64,000 nucleotides of DNA from Alphaproteobacteria bacterium (GCA_016125405.1 WGLW01000005.1:1-64000); one strand, 5' to 3'; positions 53,018 through 62,031 are shown, counted from the first letter of the stretch. Made by a program: numbers and translations. The notes: generated by a model not told the origin, from the letters alone.

Positions 53018-53140
53018 CGATCGCTCCTCCCCGAGCTTCCAAGGCCGCCCGTCTCATGTGCAGGTATGACCTTCGCCAGTGAGCCTAGCGCGAGCGGCAG
53101 GAGCGGGCCAGCCGCTTCCGCTTGCTTGAGCTGGACGATG

Positions 53141-54517
53141 TCAGGCCGGGAGACGCGGTATCTTCACGCGGACCTTGAGGCCGGGAGCGTTGTCTTCGAG
53201 CAGAAGCTCGCCGCCGTGCATCCGCGCAAGCGTTGCGGCGAGGCTGAGGCCGAGGCCGCTGCCGGACGTGGTGCGCGCCTCATCCAGCCGGCCGAAGCGC
53301 TTCAGCGCAAGCTCGCGCTGGTCGGCGGGAATGCCCGGACCGTGGTCGGCGACCGACACCACGGCCATGTCGCCTTCAACATCGACGCGCATGTCGATTT
53401 CGGCGCCCGGCTGTCCACGCCGCGCGCCGTGCTTCAGCGCGTTGTCGACAAGGTTCGACACCAGCTGCGCGAGGAACTGTTCGTGCCCGCGTATCTTCGG
53501 CGTGGCTCCCGCCTCGAAGGTCAGCCCGACGCCCATGTCGTCGGCCAGCGGCTGGTGAAGCTCCCACACGTCGCTGACCAGGGCGGCGAGATCGATGACC
53601 GTAAACTGTTCGCGCGGACCGCCCGCTTCGGCGCGCGCCATGTCGATCATGGCGGAGAACGAGGCCAGCAGGCGGTCGGCCTCGTCCGCCGCCGACCCCA
53701 GCGCATCCTTGCGGGCGCTGGCTGGTAGCTCGGCGTCGGCGCCCCGCTGGATCTGGGTCTTGAGGCGGGTGAGCGGCGTGCGGAGGTCGTGCGCAAGGCT
53801 GTCGGTCACCGTCCGCAGTTCGACCACCAGCATCTCGATCCGTTCGAGCATGCCGTTGAGCGTCGCAGCCAGCCGACCAAATTCATCGGACCCATCGCGC
53901 AGGGGGATGCGCCGCGTCAGGTCGCCCGCCACGATGGCGCGGGCCGTTCCGTCGATGTCGCCGATGCGCCGCATGACGACGCGGTTGAGCAGGTATGCAG
54001 CGGCCGAAGCCAGCAGGATCGCCGCCAGCATGGCCAGCGCGCCGGACTGCGCCAGCGCCGCGGAGAACCGCCGCTGCGCCCGCAGGTCGCGCCCGACCAG
54101 CAGGGCCAGACGGTTTTCGACCTTGAAGGCGCGGGCGCCGATATTCACCGACTGCCCGCCCCGCTCCACCCTCACACGCGTCCACCGGCCGGTGAGCGGG
54201 GCGCCGGACGGCCATTCGGACAGGTTGCCGGCGATGCGCTGCCCAGCGGGCGTGGCCAGGAGATAGACGGCTTCGGTTCCCTCGACCCCGGAGCGTTGTT
54301 CGACCGCCTGCACAAGTTCGAGGAGCCCACCTTCGGCGAAACGCTCCTTCAGGCCCTGAAGCTCATCCTCGACGGCCGCGGCCGTCTCGTATTCGAAGAT
54401 GCGCTGGGCCGACACGTAGGTGAGCGTAAAGGCGATGCCGATGATGCCCAGCGTCATCAGCGCCGACAGGGCGATCACCCGCGCGCTCAGTGTCACAAAC
54501 CGGCGCCGCCGCTCCAT
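53141..54517 (-). CDS. Sensor histidine kinase (CusS/QseC-like)
   Basis: 458 aa. TM1 (VIALSALMTLGIIGIAFTL), a ~110-residue periplasmic domain, TM2 (ALAMLAAILLASAAAYLL), HAMP, then the H-box DSLAHDLRTPLTRLK (His243), and an HATPase with NLVDNALKHG, DHGPGIPADQ and GSGLGLSLA. It starts 4 nt after the response-regulator stop, so the two are one operon downstream of degP. An envelope or protein-folding stress signal is the simplest guess given the linkage. Confidence 0.9.
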   Translation of the reverse strand: MERRRRFVTLSARVIALSALMTLGIIGIAFTLTYVSAQRIFEYETAAAVEDELQGLKERFAEGGLLELVQAVEQRSGVEGTEAVYLLATPAGQRIAGNLSEWPSGAPLTGRWTRVRVERGGQSVNIGARAFKVENRLALLVGRDLRAQRRFSAALAQSGALAMLAAILLASAAAYLLNRVVMRRIGDIDGTARAIVAGDLTRRIPLRDGSDEFGRLAATLNGMLERIEMLVVELRTVTDSLAHDLRTPLTRLKTQIQRGADAELPASARKDALGSAADEADRLLASFSAMIDMARAEAGGPREQFTVIDLAALVSDVWELHQPLADDMGVGLTFEAGATPKIRGHEQFLAQLVSNLVDNALKHGARRGQPGAEIDMRVDVEGDMAVVSVADHGPGIPADQRELALKRFGRLDEARTTSGSGLGLSLAATLARMHGGELLLEDNAPGLKVRVKIPRLPA

Positions 54518-54521
54518 CCTG

Positions 54522-55202
54522 TCAGCTCGCGCCGGTGATGCGATAACCTTCGCCGCGCAACGTCTCGATCAACGGCCGTTCGCCCGGCCCGTCGATCTTC
54601 TTGCGCAGGCGCGAGATATGGACGTCGACAACATTCGCCTGCGGCTCGAACTGGTAGTCCCAGACGTGGTTGAGCAGCATCGAGCGCGTAACCGGACGTC
54701 CGGCATTGCGCATCAGGTATTCAAGGATGGCGAATTCGCGGGGGTGGAGTTCGACCTCGCGCGCGCCCCGCATCGCCCGGCGCGCCACGAGATCCAGCCG
54801 GAGATTGTCCACCCTGAGTTCTGTCTGTTCGGCGGCGCGCGGATCGGCCCGGCGGACGATGGCCTCGATGCGCGCCAGCAGCTCGGAAAAGGCGAAGGGC
54901 TTCACCAGGTAATCGTCGCCGCCAGCCTTGAGGCCCTCGACCCGGTGATCGATCTGACCCAGCGCCGAAAGGATGATCGCGGGGGTATCGTGCTTTTCAG
55001 CCCGAAGGGCTTTCAGGACGCTGAGCCCGTCCATCTGGGGCAGCATCCGGTCCAGGATAATGGCGTCGTGATCGCCGTGAAGGGCGAAGGCAAGGCCATC
55101 CGGGCCGTTGGCGCAGACGTCGACCGCATGCCCTTTCTCCTTCAGCCCCTTCTCGATGAAGTCGGCCGTCTTCGCTTCATCCTCGATCACCAGAATCCGC
55201 AT
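54522..55202 (-). CDS. OmpR-family response regulator
   Basis: 226 aa. The receiver domain has the acidic pair IEDE and phospho-acceptor Asp51 in IILDRMLPQMDG; a winged-helix DNA-binding domain follows (HPREFAILEYLMRNAGRPVTR) and ends GEGYRITGAS. It is of the CusR/PhoP general type. It precedes its kinase gene by 4 nt and lies downstream of degP, but a strong intrinsic terminator between degP and this gene implies its own promoter or controlled read-through. Confidence 0.92.
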   Translation of the reverse strand: MRILVIEDEAKTADFIEKGLKEKGHAVDVCANGPDGLAFALHGDHDAIILDRMLPQMDGLSVLKALRAEKHDTPAIILSALGQIDHRVEGLKAGGDDYLVKPFAFSELLARIEAIVRRADPRAAEQTELRVDNLRLDLVARRAMRGAREVELHPREFAILEYLMRNAGRPVTRSMLLNHVWDYQFEPQANVVDVHISRLRKKIDGPGERPLIETLRGEGYRITGAS

Positions 55203-55219
55203 GTGGCCTAGTCTAAAGC

Positions 55220-55252
55220 AAAAACCGGCAAAGGGTCATGGCCCTTCGCCGG
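55220..55252 (-). terminator. Intrinsic terminator between degP and the regulator gene
   Basis: Read on the minus strand, CCGGCGAAGGG and CCCTTTGCCGG form an 11-bp stem (one G-U pair) around CCATGA, followed directly by TTTTTG. The U-run points leftwards, so it terminates transcripts coming from degP. It lies only 17 nt before the regulator's start codon (plus-strand 55202). Confidence 0.8.
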
Positions 55253-55297
55253 TGAGGGGTCATTCTCGGGAAGGCGCTCACTTGCCGGAGAACGGGA

Positions 55298-55338
55298 GCG
55301 TGGTCGCCCATCTTGGGGGGACGGCCGGACGACCACGC
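55298..55338 (-). other. Large hairpin downstream of degP
   Basis: GCGTGGTCG and CGACCACGC form a perfect 9-bp stem with a 23-nt loop, extended by a partially matched outer stem (GAGAACGGGA against CCGCTCTC). It sits between the degP stop (55360) and the intrinsic terminator. It could be a second, U-less terminator or an mRNA structure governing read-through into the two-component genes. Confidence 0.45.
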
Positions 55339-55359
55339 CCGCTCTCCTCGAAGTCCTGT

Positions 55360-56886
55360 TCAGGACTGCGAGAAGGGCACTCCGACAAACAGTTTGGATC
55401 CGTTCCGTTCGAGCTGCAGCAGCACGGCGTCCCGGTTCCGTCTCTTGGCGTCCGCGACGGCTTTCTGGGCGTCGCTTGCGGATTTGACTTCGGTCTGGTT
55501 GACCATCAGCAACTTGTCGCCCGCCTGAAGGCCCGAATCGGCGGCGGACGAGTTCACCGTAACGTCGGCGATCACCGGACCGTCGTCGCTGTCGGCGAGC
55601 TTCAGCCCGAGACCGTCCAGCGCGACATGGTCGTCGCTATTCGAGGACCGATCGGAGAGGCTGACCTTCTCGGCCTTGGGGGTGTCCTTGAGGGCGGCGA
55701 TCTTGACCGCCACCGTCTGTTGCTTGCCGTTGCGCAGGATCTTGAGGTCCTTGGTCGCGCCGGCCTTGGTGTCGGCCACGGCCCGGGTCAGATCGTGCAT
55801 GTTGGTGATGGCGTGGCCGTCATAGGACAGGATGACGTCCTGCGTCTTGAGACCGGCTTTCGACGCCGGGCTGTCCGCCGTCACTTCACCCACGAGGGCG
55901 CCCTTGGCGTCCTTCATGCCGAGGCTCTGGGCGATCTCCGGCGTCACGTTCTGGATGCCGACGCCGAGCCAGCCGCGCGAGACGGAGCCATGGTCGATGA
56001 TCTGCTCGACAACCGACTTGGCCATATCGGACGGGATCGAGAAGCCGATGCCCACGTTGCCGCCGCTGGGCGAATAGATCGCCGAGTTGACGCCAATCAC
56101 CTGGCCGTTGGCGTCGAGCAGCGGACCGCCCGAGTTGCCCATGTTGATGGGCGCGTCGACCTGGAAGTAGTCGTCATAAGGACCGGAGTGGATGTCGCGG
56201 CTGCGGGCCGAGATGATGCCGGCGGTCACCGTATTGCCGAGGCCGAAGGGCGAGCCCACCGCAAAGACACTGTCGCCGACGCGGGACTTGTCGCTGTCGC
56301 CCCATTTGAGAGAGATCGGCGCAACCTTCGGATCAACCTTGATCACGGCAAGGTCCGTCTTGGGATCGACGCCGACAACCGTCGCATCAACCTCCTTGCC
56401 GTTGTCCATGCGGACGGTGACCTTCTTGGCCTTGTCCACCACGTGGTTGTTGGTGACGATGTAGCCGCCTTCGATGAAGAAGCCGGAGCCTGACGCCATC
56501 TGGTCCGGCGCCTGTTGTTGCTGGCCGTTGCCGTCGCCATCGCCGAAGCCAAAGCCGCGGCCGAAGAACTGGCGGAACTCAGGCGGAAGATTTTCCAGAC
56601 CGGGCCCGGACGTGGTGCGGATCGAGCCGGGCTCGCGCACGATGATCTGAACAACGGACGGAGACACATGGTCCACAAGGTCCGCGAGATTGGGCAGCGT
56701 GCCCCAGCGGTTCAGCTGGCCGACGGCGGACGCCGTCACGTTTCCGGAGACAGGGGCGGTTACGGCGGACGGGGAGGTCGCGCCATCAGTCTTGAATGCG
56801 TAGGAGGGCGCAGCCAGGACCAGCGTCGCGAGCGATGCGCCCGCCAGAAGTCCTGCCGCCCCACCCACCATCATGCTACGTTTCAT
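55360..56886 (-). CDS. degP: DegP/HtrA-type periplasmic serine protease (Do family)
   Basis: 508 aa. Signal sequence, then a trypsin-like domain with catalytic His148 (IVTNNHVVDKAKK), Asp178 (DPKTDLAVIKV) and Ser252 (INMGNSGGPLLD), followed by two PDZ domains (about residues 295-390 and 420-505). It degrades or refolds misfolded envelope proteins. The Gln/Gly-rich LA-loop region (GDGDGNGQQQQAPDQ) is typical of Do proteases. It is followed by a two-component pair that may regulate it. Confidence 0.95.
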   Translation of the reverse strand: MKRSMMVGGAAGLLAGASLATLVLAAPSYAFKTDGATSPSAVTAPVSGNVTASAVGQLNRWGTLPNLADLVDHVSPSVVQIIVREPGSIRTTSGPGLENLPPEFRQFFGRGFGFGDGDGNGQQQQAPDQMASGSGFFIEGGYIVTNNHVVDKAKKVTVRMDNGKEVDATVVGVDPKTDLAVIKVDPKVAPISLKWGDSDKSRVGDSVFAVGSPFGLGNTVTAGIISARSRDIHSGPYDDYFQVDAPINMGNSGGPLLDANGQVIGVNSAIYSPSGGNVGIGFSIPSDMAKSVVEQIIDHGSVSRGWLGVGIQNVTPEIAQSLGMKDAKGALVGEVTADSPASKAGLKTQDVILSYDGHAITNMHDLTRAVADTKAGATKDLKILRNGKQQTVAVKIAALKDTPKAEKVSLSDRSSNSDDHVALDGLGLKLADSDDGPVIADVTVNSSAADSGLQAGDKLLMVNQTEVKSASDAQKAVADAKRRNRDAVLLQLERNGSKLFVGVPFSQS

Positions 56887-57014
56887 TCCGACAACTCCTT
56901 TGGGAAGAACTGGTTGTCATGTGGGTCTAAAAACGCGACCCGCATGACCCTCGCCTGACGCGAACATTAACTTGGTGACATAAAGCAAATGACCAAGGAT
57001 TTTGGGCATTTTTT

Positions 57015-57037
57015 GGCGCCGAATAAGGCTCGGCGCC
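57015..57037 (-). terminator. Stem-loop after the CDGSH fusion gene
   Basis: GGCGCCGA and TCGGCGCC form a perfect 8-bp stem with a 7-nt loop (ATAAGGC on the plus strand). It lies about 60 nt past the stop of the minus-strand gene at 57097 and before degP. On the minus strand it is followed by an A-run rather than a U-run, so intrinsic termination is uncertain; Rho-dependent termination or mRNA protection is possible. Confidence 0.4.
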
Positions 57038-57096
57038 TGCCAGAATGACGCAGACAGCGCCGCCCCGTTCCCGGATTTCCGGTCACGGCCGCGCGA

Positions 57097-59085
57097 TCAG
57101 CTCCGGAATCCGGCCTTTACGTGGCTGCCATCGCAGAACGGCTTGGTCTGCGAATGCCCGCAGCGGCAAAGCATGGCTGACCGGACGCGCGCGACCACCC
57201 TGCCCGTGCCCGCCGTGATTTCGAGATTTCCGCGCACGCGAAGCGGACCGTCGGTCTGGGGATCGATGGCGAGCGGGCCGTCGCGCACCTCCAGCATGTC
57301 GGCCTTTCCGGTCGGCGGTTCGCCGGTGGCCGAAAAACCGATCTCGTGATGCGAGCCGTCGCAGAACGGCTTGTTCTTCGACGCGCCGCACCGGCACAGC
57401 GTCATGCGGTAGCCTGCCGGCTTGCCATCGAGCACGATATCGCCATGCACGGCGTAGGGTCCGCTTTCGCGGATGGTCGCGAGGTTGACCGGCGGCGGCG
57501 CCTCGGCGGGACGTCCGTCGCTGCGGCGGTACTGGATGGCGCCGGATGGACAGACTTCAGCGATGGCGATCAGCTTTTCCGCGTCCATCGCGTTTGGGTG
57601 GATCCACGGACCCTCGACATTGGCGAGAAACACTTTCGGCGCGCCGGTGACGCAGAAGCGCGCATGGATGCAGCGTTTGGCCTCAAAAGCGATTGTAACC
57701 GCATCGCCCACGACGGTTTCAATGCCGCCTTCGACCGAAGTCGCCTCGGTTCCGGCCGAGGCGTTAGATTGGCGGCTGGGACTGTTCGCGGCGCCCTGGG
57801 GCGTCGTCGCCATCTCTGCGCGCGCAGCATCGGCGAACTTGCGCCGCGCCTCCGCGGAAAGATCGGCGAGCCGTTTCGCGGCGCGCTCAGCGCGGTCATC
57901 CCCGCCCGCCGCCAGCGCAGCCGCCGCATCCGCCAGCTGGTCAAACCGTTCGACGAAGAATTCCCGCGCGGCCGCGCCTTGCGCGAACGGCGCGGAATCC
58001 CGCAGCGCCGTGAACGACATGCCGGCATGACAGCCCGGATTGGACGGTCCCGCCGGAAGCCGCGCCGCGCGTTCGCCCAGAAGCGCCATCGCCTGCATCA
58101 ATCCGATGCCGAGATCGATCGACAACACCTTTTCCGGATGTGGTCGCCGGACGTTGTAGCTGTAGGCGAGCAGCCGGATCATCAGCTGATAGCTGGCGTT
58201 GGCGAGGTCGACGGCCGCAATTGCCTCCGGCGTCTCGATCCACACCCGGCCCTCGGGCCGCGGCGGGCGACGCAGGACCGGGTTCACGGCTGCAGGAAAG
58301 GCGGGCTGGAAGTCGGGGTTCTTCGCCAGCAGGGCGTCGTATTCGTCGCGCATGTTGCGGAAGGTGCAGAAGTGCGAGGTTTCGTTGGCCTCGGAGGCGC
58401 CCTCGCCCTGCGTGACGATGGCGTCGAACGCCTGCAGCGCCGTCTTGAGGCAGATGACGGGTTTGGCCCCGCCGAGGTCGACCTCCTCGGGTCCGAGTTG
58501 CAGCTCCGCCTCGCCACAGAAAGCAGTGCTCTCCCCGACGCGTCCTGCGAAACCGCGCAGCGAGTCGCCAAGATGGTGGTAAAAGTCGCCAACGGTTTCG
58601 TAGTCGAACCCCATCGGCGTCAGGCGCGGCACATCGCTGCCGCGCGTGAAGGGACGCTCGACGCTGAAGCCTTCGCCATCAGGCTCATCCGACGCGGAGG
58701 GACGTTCGAGATGGATGAAGTGCTGCAGCACGGCCTGGTTGAACGGCGCCAGCTTCACCACGATGCCGGCCGGCAGGTAGCCCGGATCCAGGGGAAAATT
58801 GCCCCGGCCAAAGCGCGGCTGGCCGCCCAGGGCCGCCGTGATGTTCCAGACCGCCGCCAGATGCCCCATCTCGTCGATGGCGACATCGATGATCGCCTTG
58901 CGCCAGCGCGCCGTCGCCTCGGCTTCTTCCGGGGAGAGCCCCTCGTCCGTTCCGGATTTCAGGCTGAACGCGGCGTAGAGGTAGGTGCACATCAGGTTGT
59001 GCTCGATTTCCGCCGCCTCGTAGAGGGCGTGGATCAGATGCTCCCGGCCAATCTCGCCGATGCCCGCCGTCGCCGTATCCGCCAT
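57097..59085 (-). CDS. Ferritin-like + mono-cluster Fe-S + double CDGSH fusion protein
   Basis: 662 aa from ATG 59085. Residues ~10-240 form a ferritin-like domain (VioB-type), with EAAEIEHNLMCTYLYAAF and the ExxH in IDEMGHLAAVWN as likely iron ligands. After a long helical middle and a Ser/Ala linker, a (4Fe-4S) mono-cluster-like domain has Cys472, Cys478 (RCIHARFC) and Cys512 (EVCPSGA). Two CDGSH motifs end the protein: CRCGASKNKPFCDGSHH (Cys564 to His579) and CRCGHSQTKPFCDGSH (Cys640 to His655). It thus could bind a di-iron centre and three Fe-S clusters. A redox or iron-related role is inferred; the substrate is unknown. Confidence 0.85.
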   Translation of the reverse strand: MADTATAGIGEIGREHLIHALYEAAEIEHNLMCTYLYAAFSLKSGTDEGLSPEEAEATARWRKAIIDVAIDEMGHLAAVWNITAALGGQPRFGRGNFPLDPGYLPAGIVVKLAPFNQAVLQHFIHLERPSASDEPDGEGFSVERPFTRGSDVPRLTPMGFDYETVGDFYHHLGDSLRGFAGRVGESTAFCGEAELQLGPEEVDLGGAKPVICLKTALQAFDAIVTQGEGASEANETSHFCTFRNMRDEYDALLAKNPDFQPAFPAAVNPVLRRPPRPEGRVWIETPEAIAAVDLANASYQLMIRLLAYSYNVRRPHPEKVLSIDLGIGLMQAMALLGERAARLPAGPSNPGCHAGMSFTALRDSAPFAQGAAAREFFVERFDQLADAAAALAAGGDDRAERAAKRLADLSAEARRKFADAARAEMATTPQGAANSPSRQSNASAGTEATSVEGGIETVVGDAVTIAFEAKRCIHARFCVTGAPKVFLANVEGPWIHPNAMDAEKLIAIAEVCPSGAIQYRRSDGRPAEAPPPVNLATIRESGPYAVHGDIVLDGKPAGYRMTLCRCGASKNKPFCDGSHHEIGFSATGEPPTGKADMLEVRDGPLAIDPQTDGPLRVRGNLEITAGTGRVVARVRSAMLCRCGHSQTKPFCDGSHVKAGFRS

Positions 59086-59187
59086 GATCGCCGCCTGCGC
59101 TGACCGCTTCCGCCGCTCGTGCAGGCAGAGCTTAGGCCGACGCCGCGGCGCCGTCATCCGGGGAGCGATCGAAAGGGGGCTTGTTCG

Positions 59188-60198
59188 TCAGCCGCTGGCG
59201 GCTTTGTCATCCGGCCAGCCGCCCGGCGGCGGATGGTCAAACATGCCCGGCGGAATGAACTCCTCGCGGAACCAGGGCTGCTTCCGGCGGTCGAACACGT
59301 CGCGCATCCATTCCACGACCGAGCGGACGCGCGGCACACGACGTGCATTCTCGTTGTAGCTGAGCCAGAGGCGCACCGAAGCGAGCGGCGGGATCGGAAG
59401 AGAGACCAGCCGGGCGTCGAAATTCGCGACCCAGCTCGGCATAACAGCTATTCCGGCGCCGGCCGCCGTGGCCTGCATCATCGCAGGCGAACAATCGGTG
59501 GTGATGGCCGGCTCGACGAGGGCGGTGATCTGGGCCGTCTTGTCTCTCCAGCCAGGCTTCTCCGAGTAAAGCGCATGGTTCAGCAAGCGGTGTCCGCCGA
59601 CATCCAAAGGACCACTGGGCGCTCCGTAAGTGTCGATGTAGTCGCGCGAGGTGAAAGCACAGTAGTGGACGGTCGCCAGGGGGAACGAAACCAACTCGGT
59701 GGACTTCGGCTGGTCGAATGAGACAACGACGTCTGCGTAGCCGGGCCCAGACTTTGGAAGATAGCGGTCTGTATAAAGAGAAAGCCGCAATTGCGGGTGT
59801 TCGGCGAGGAAGGCGGGAATGCCGGGTGCAATCCAGTAGGTAAGTACGCCGTCGTTCGACCAGACTTTGACTTCACCTTCGGCGCGCGTCTCAAGTCCTC
59901 GCAGAGTATTCTCCAGAGACTGACTTGCGCGCATCATGGTCGAGACGTGGTCGAGCGCCTCGATGCCGGCTTCGGTGAGCTGGATGCCCGAGGGCGAGCG
60001 ATCGAGTAGGCGCGCGCCAAGTCTTAACTCAAGCTGGCTGAGGCGTTTGGAAATCGCGGACTGCGTGACGCCCAGCGCTTCAGCCGCCGCGTTCATCGAT
60101 CCAGCCGACGCCACCGCGTAAAACGTACGCAAATCAGACCAGTCGACGAGTTCGCGGCCGAGACGGTCGTTGCGATCTCCCCCATCGCTCTTCGTCAT
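59188..60198 (-). CDS. LysR-family transcriptional regulator
   Basis: 336 aa from ATG 60198. The HTH is AVASAGSMNAAAEALGVTQSAISKRLSQLE (quoted in parts: AAEALGVTQSAISKRLS). The substrate-binding domain includes VSFDQPKSTELVSFPLA and MMQATAAGAGIAVMP. The C-terminus is Pro/Gly-rich (PPPGGWPDDKAASG). It may regulate the divergent three-gene unit at 60282-62031 or the Fe-S fusion gene 102 nt downstream on the same strand. Confidence 0.88.
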   Translation of the reverse strand: MTKSDGGDRNDRLGRELVDWSDLRTFYAVASAGSMNAAAEALGVTQSAISKRLSQLELRLGARLLDRSPSGIQLTEAGIEALDHVSTMMRASQSLENTLRGLETRAEGEVKVWSNDGVLTYWIAPGIPAFLAEHPQLRLSLYTDRYLPKSGPGYADVVVSFDQPKSTELVSFPLATVHYCAFTSRDYIDTYGAPSGPLDVGGHRLLNHALYSEKPGWRDKTAQITALVEPAITTDCSPAMMQATAAGAGIAVMPSWVANFDARLVSLPIPPLASVRLWLSYNENARRVPRVRSVVEWMRDVFDRRKQPWFREEFIPPGMFDHPPPGGWPDDKAASG

Positions 60199-60281
60199 AC
60201 CGGTTCCGCCTAAATCGCCGAAGCGCACCGCCCCACTTATGTGCTTAATCATCTTGGCTAATAATTTGTTAAAAGTCCCCG

Positions 60282-60905
60282 ATGATCGCCCAAGAGGTTA
60301 AATTTGACGCACGCCGTGCGCTCGCCGACCTCGGCGGCGAGCGCCTGCATCCGCGTTATGCGCGCGGGCCGTCCGAGGAGATGATGGCCTCGCTGCGTCT
60401 TGAGCGGCCAACGCCGGACGAAGTGGTCGACATTCACCGCGTCGCCAGCGAACAGATCGGCGGGTCGCTTGCGACGCTGGACGAGATCCGCCGGGTCGAC
60501 GCACTGACCGACGCTGCTCTCTGGGCGCTGCGCCGGAGGGGTGAGGTGACGGGCTTTCTGGCGCCGCTCGCCCTGACGCTGGCGGGCCGCGATGCGCTGG
60601 TCGACGGAACCTTCAACGCCGGCGCCGTCGAGGCGCGCTGGGTCGCCCGCATCGGCGAGCCGCTGGCCGGTTTCTACTGCTGGTCCTACGCCGGGCGCGA
60701 TCAGGTGACACGCGGCGCGCTGGTGCTGGCGCTGCGCACGCTGATCGACCGGCATTTCCCGGATCTGCCCTTTTTCGGGCGCGACACCACGGCGGCGGGC
60801 GCCAGGATCATGTCGCATCTGGGTTTTGAAGCGTTCAACGACACGCCGCATCTTTACTGGAGATGCCAGTCTGTCATGACTTTGGTTGGGGAAAAGATGC
60901 AATGA
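60282..60905 (+). CDS. GNAT-like protein, 207 aa, unknown substrate
   Basis: The start at ATG 60282 gives MIAQEVKFDARRALADLGG. The C-terminal half has an acetyltransferase-like pattern: EARWVARIGEPLAGFYCWSY (strands 4-5) and TAAGARIMSHLGFEAF, which resembles the acetyl-CoA-side helix and the LGF strand of GNAT proteins, but no clear Q/RxxGxG/A loop is visible. It overlaps the following GNAT gene by 4 nt (ATGA), so the two are coupled. I do not recognise a specific family. Confidence 0.6.
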   Translation: MIAQEVKFDARRALADLGGERLHPRYARGPSEEMMASLRLERPTPDEVVDIHRVASEQIGGSLATLDEIRRVDALTDAALWALRRRGEVTGFLAPLALTLAGRDALVDGTFNAGAVEARWVARIGEPLAGFYCWSYAGRDQVTRGALVLALRTLIDRHFPDLPFFGRDTTAAGARIMSHLGFEAFNDTPHLYWRCQSVMTLVGEKMQ

Positions 60906-61483
60906 TGGCGATCGATAACAATCACAGGCCAAATGACATGCATGTTGAGGTCGTTCGCGATCTCAACGAGTTCATGAAGATCGTGGCCATACGCGCGTCG
61001 GTTTTTCTCGCTGAGCAGGACTGCCCCTATGATGAGGAGTTCGACCAGAACGACCTGCAGGCCTGCCACCTGATCGCCTATCTGCGCGGCGAACCCGTGG
61101 GCACGCTTCGCATTCGCTGGTTCGCGAACTTCGCCAAGATCGAGCGCGTGTGCATCATGAAGCATGTGCGCGGCGGAGCGCTGGTGAAGCTCCTGATCGA
61201 AACCGCGATCGACCTGATCAGCCGCAAGGGCTATCCGATGGCGATCGGCTACATCCAGAAGCGCCTCGTTCCCTTCTGGCGCCAGCTTGGCTTCACCGCG
61301 CGCGAGGGCCGGGACGGCTTCCGCTTTTCCGACTACGACTATGTCGAATGTTCGCGCCAGCTGCCGGCGCGCGCCGATGCGCTCACGGTCGACAGCGACC
61401 CTTATGTGCTCATGCGCCCCGAAGGCGACTGGGACCACGAGAATGTGCTCGACAGGTCAGCCCTCCGGCCCGCGGTTGCGTAG
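60902..61483 (+). CDS. GNAT-family N-acetyltransferase
   Basis: 193 aa from ATG 60902. It has AIRASVFLAEQDCPYDEEFDQND, the substrate-side opening seen in ElaA/LuxI-like GNATs, LIAYLRGEPVGTLRIRW (strand 4), and a GYIQKRLVPFWRQLGF segment. The usual acetyl-CoA loop is reduced to KHVRGGALVKLLIE. Cytosolic. It is translationally coupled to the upstream GNAT-like protein and followed at 5 nt by an isochorismatase-like gene, making a three-gene unit of unknown purpose. Confidence 0.82.
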   Translation: MMAIDNNHRPNDMHVEVVRDLNEFMKIVAIRASVFLAEQDCPYDEEFDQNDLQACHLIAYLRGEPVGTLRIRWFANFAKIERVCIMKHVRGGALVKLLIETAIDLISRKGYPMAIGYIQKRLVPFWRQLGFTAREGRDGFRFSDYDYVECSRQLPARADALTVDSDPYVLMRPEGDWDHENVLDRSALRPAVA

Positions 61484-61488
61484 TCCCC

Positions 61489-62031
61489 ATGTCCGCCGCC
61501 GACCGCCTTCTCTGCATCGATCTTCAGGTCGATCCCCAGCGCGGCCTGCAGCCTGACGCAAACGCCATCTTCGGCGCGCGTGCGCTGCTGTCGGTGGCCC
61601 GCCGCTCCGGCTGGACGATCGCCCACACGCGCATGCGCAGCCATCCGGGCGGCCCGACGGGGTTTGGCGAAACCCGCATCAGCGGCATGCGGCCCTTGAT
61701 GTCGGAAAAGGTTTTCCTGCGGTCCGGGCGGTCGATCGCGGACTCCCCCGGCCTGCTCGCCCTGCTGGACGAGTGGAGGCACGAAACCGTCTATGTCGCC
61801 GCCTTCGATCACGTAACGCTGCTGTCCTGCCTGCTGCTGCGCTATGAGAGCGGCCCGCGCATGGTGCTGGTTGAGAACGCCCTCTCCGCCGGAACCTCGG
61901 TGGCCACCCGCGCGGCCCTGGACGCCTTCCGCAGCGCCGCCAGCCATCTCGCCGCCGGCTCGACGACCATCCACAAGATCCTGTCGCGCAGCGAAAACCG
62001 GATCGCCCCGCTGCACCAGCAATCGGCCTGA
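61489..62031 (+). CDS. Isochorismatase-like hydrolase (divergent)
   Basis: 180 aa from ATG 61489. The opening LLCIDLQVDPQRG replaces the usual LLVIDMQ-DF with the catalytic Asp kept. Near the middle, KVFLRSGRSIADSPG parallels the Lys-containing KxxxSAF region. The nucleophilic-Cys segment reads TLLSCLLLRYES, where the cysteine is displaced by one position relative to the usual T-x-x-C-V, so activity is uncertain. It is the last gene of the unit beginning at 60282. Confidence 0.6.
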   Translation: MSAADRLLCIDLQVDPQRGLQPDANAIFGARALLSVARRSGWTIAHTRMRSHPGGPTGFGETRISGMRPLMSEKVFLRSGRSIADSPGLLALLDEWRHETVYVAAFDHVTLLSCLLLRYESGPRMVLVENALSAGTSVATRAALDAFRSAASHLAAGSTTIHKILSRSENRIAPLHQQSA

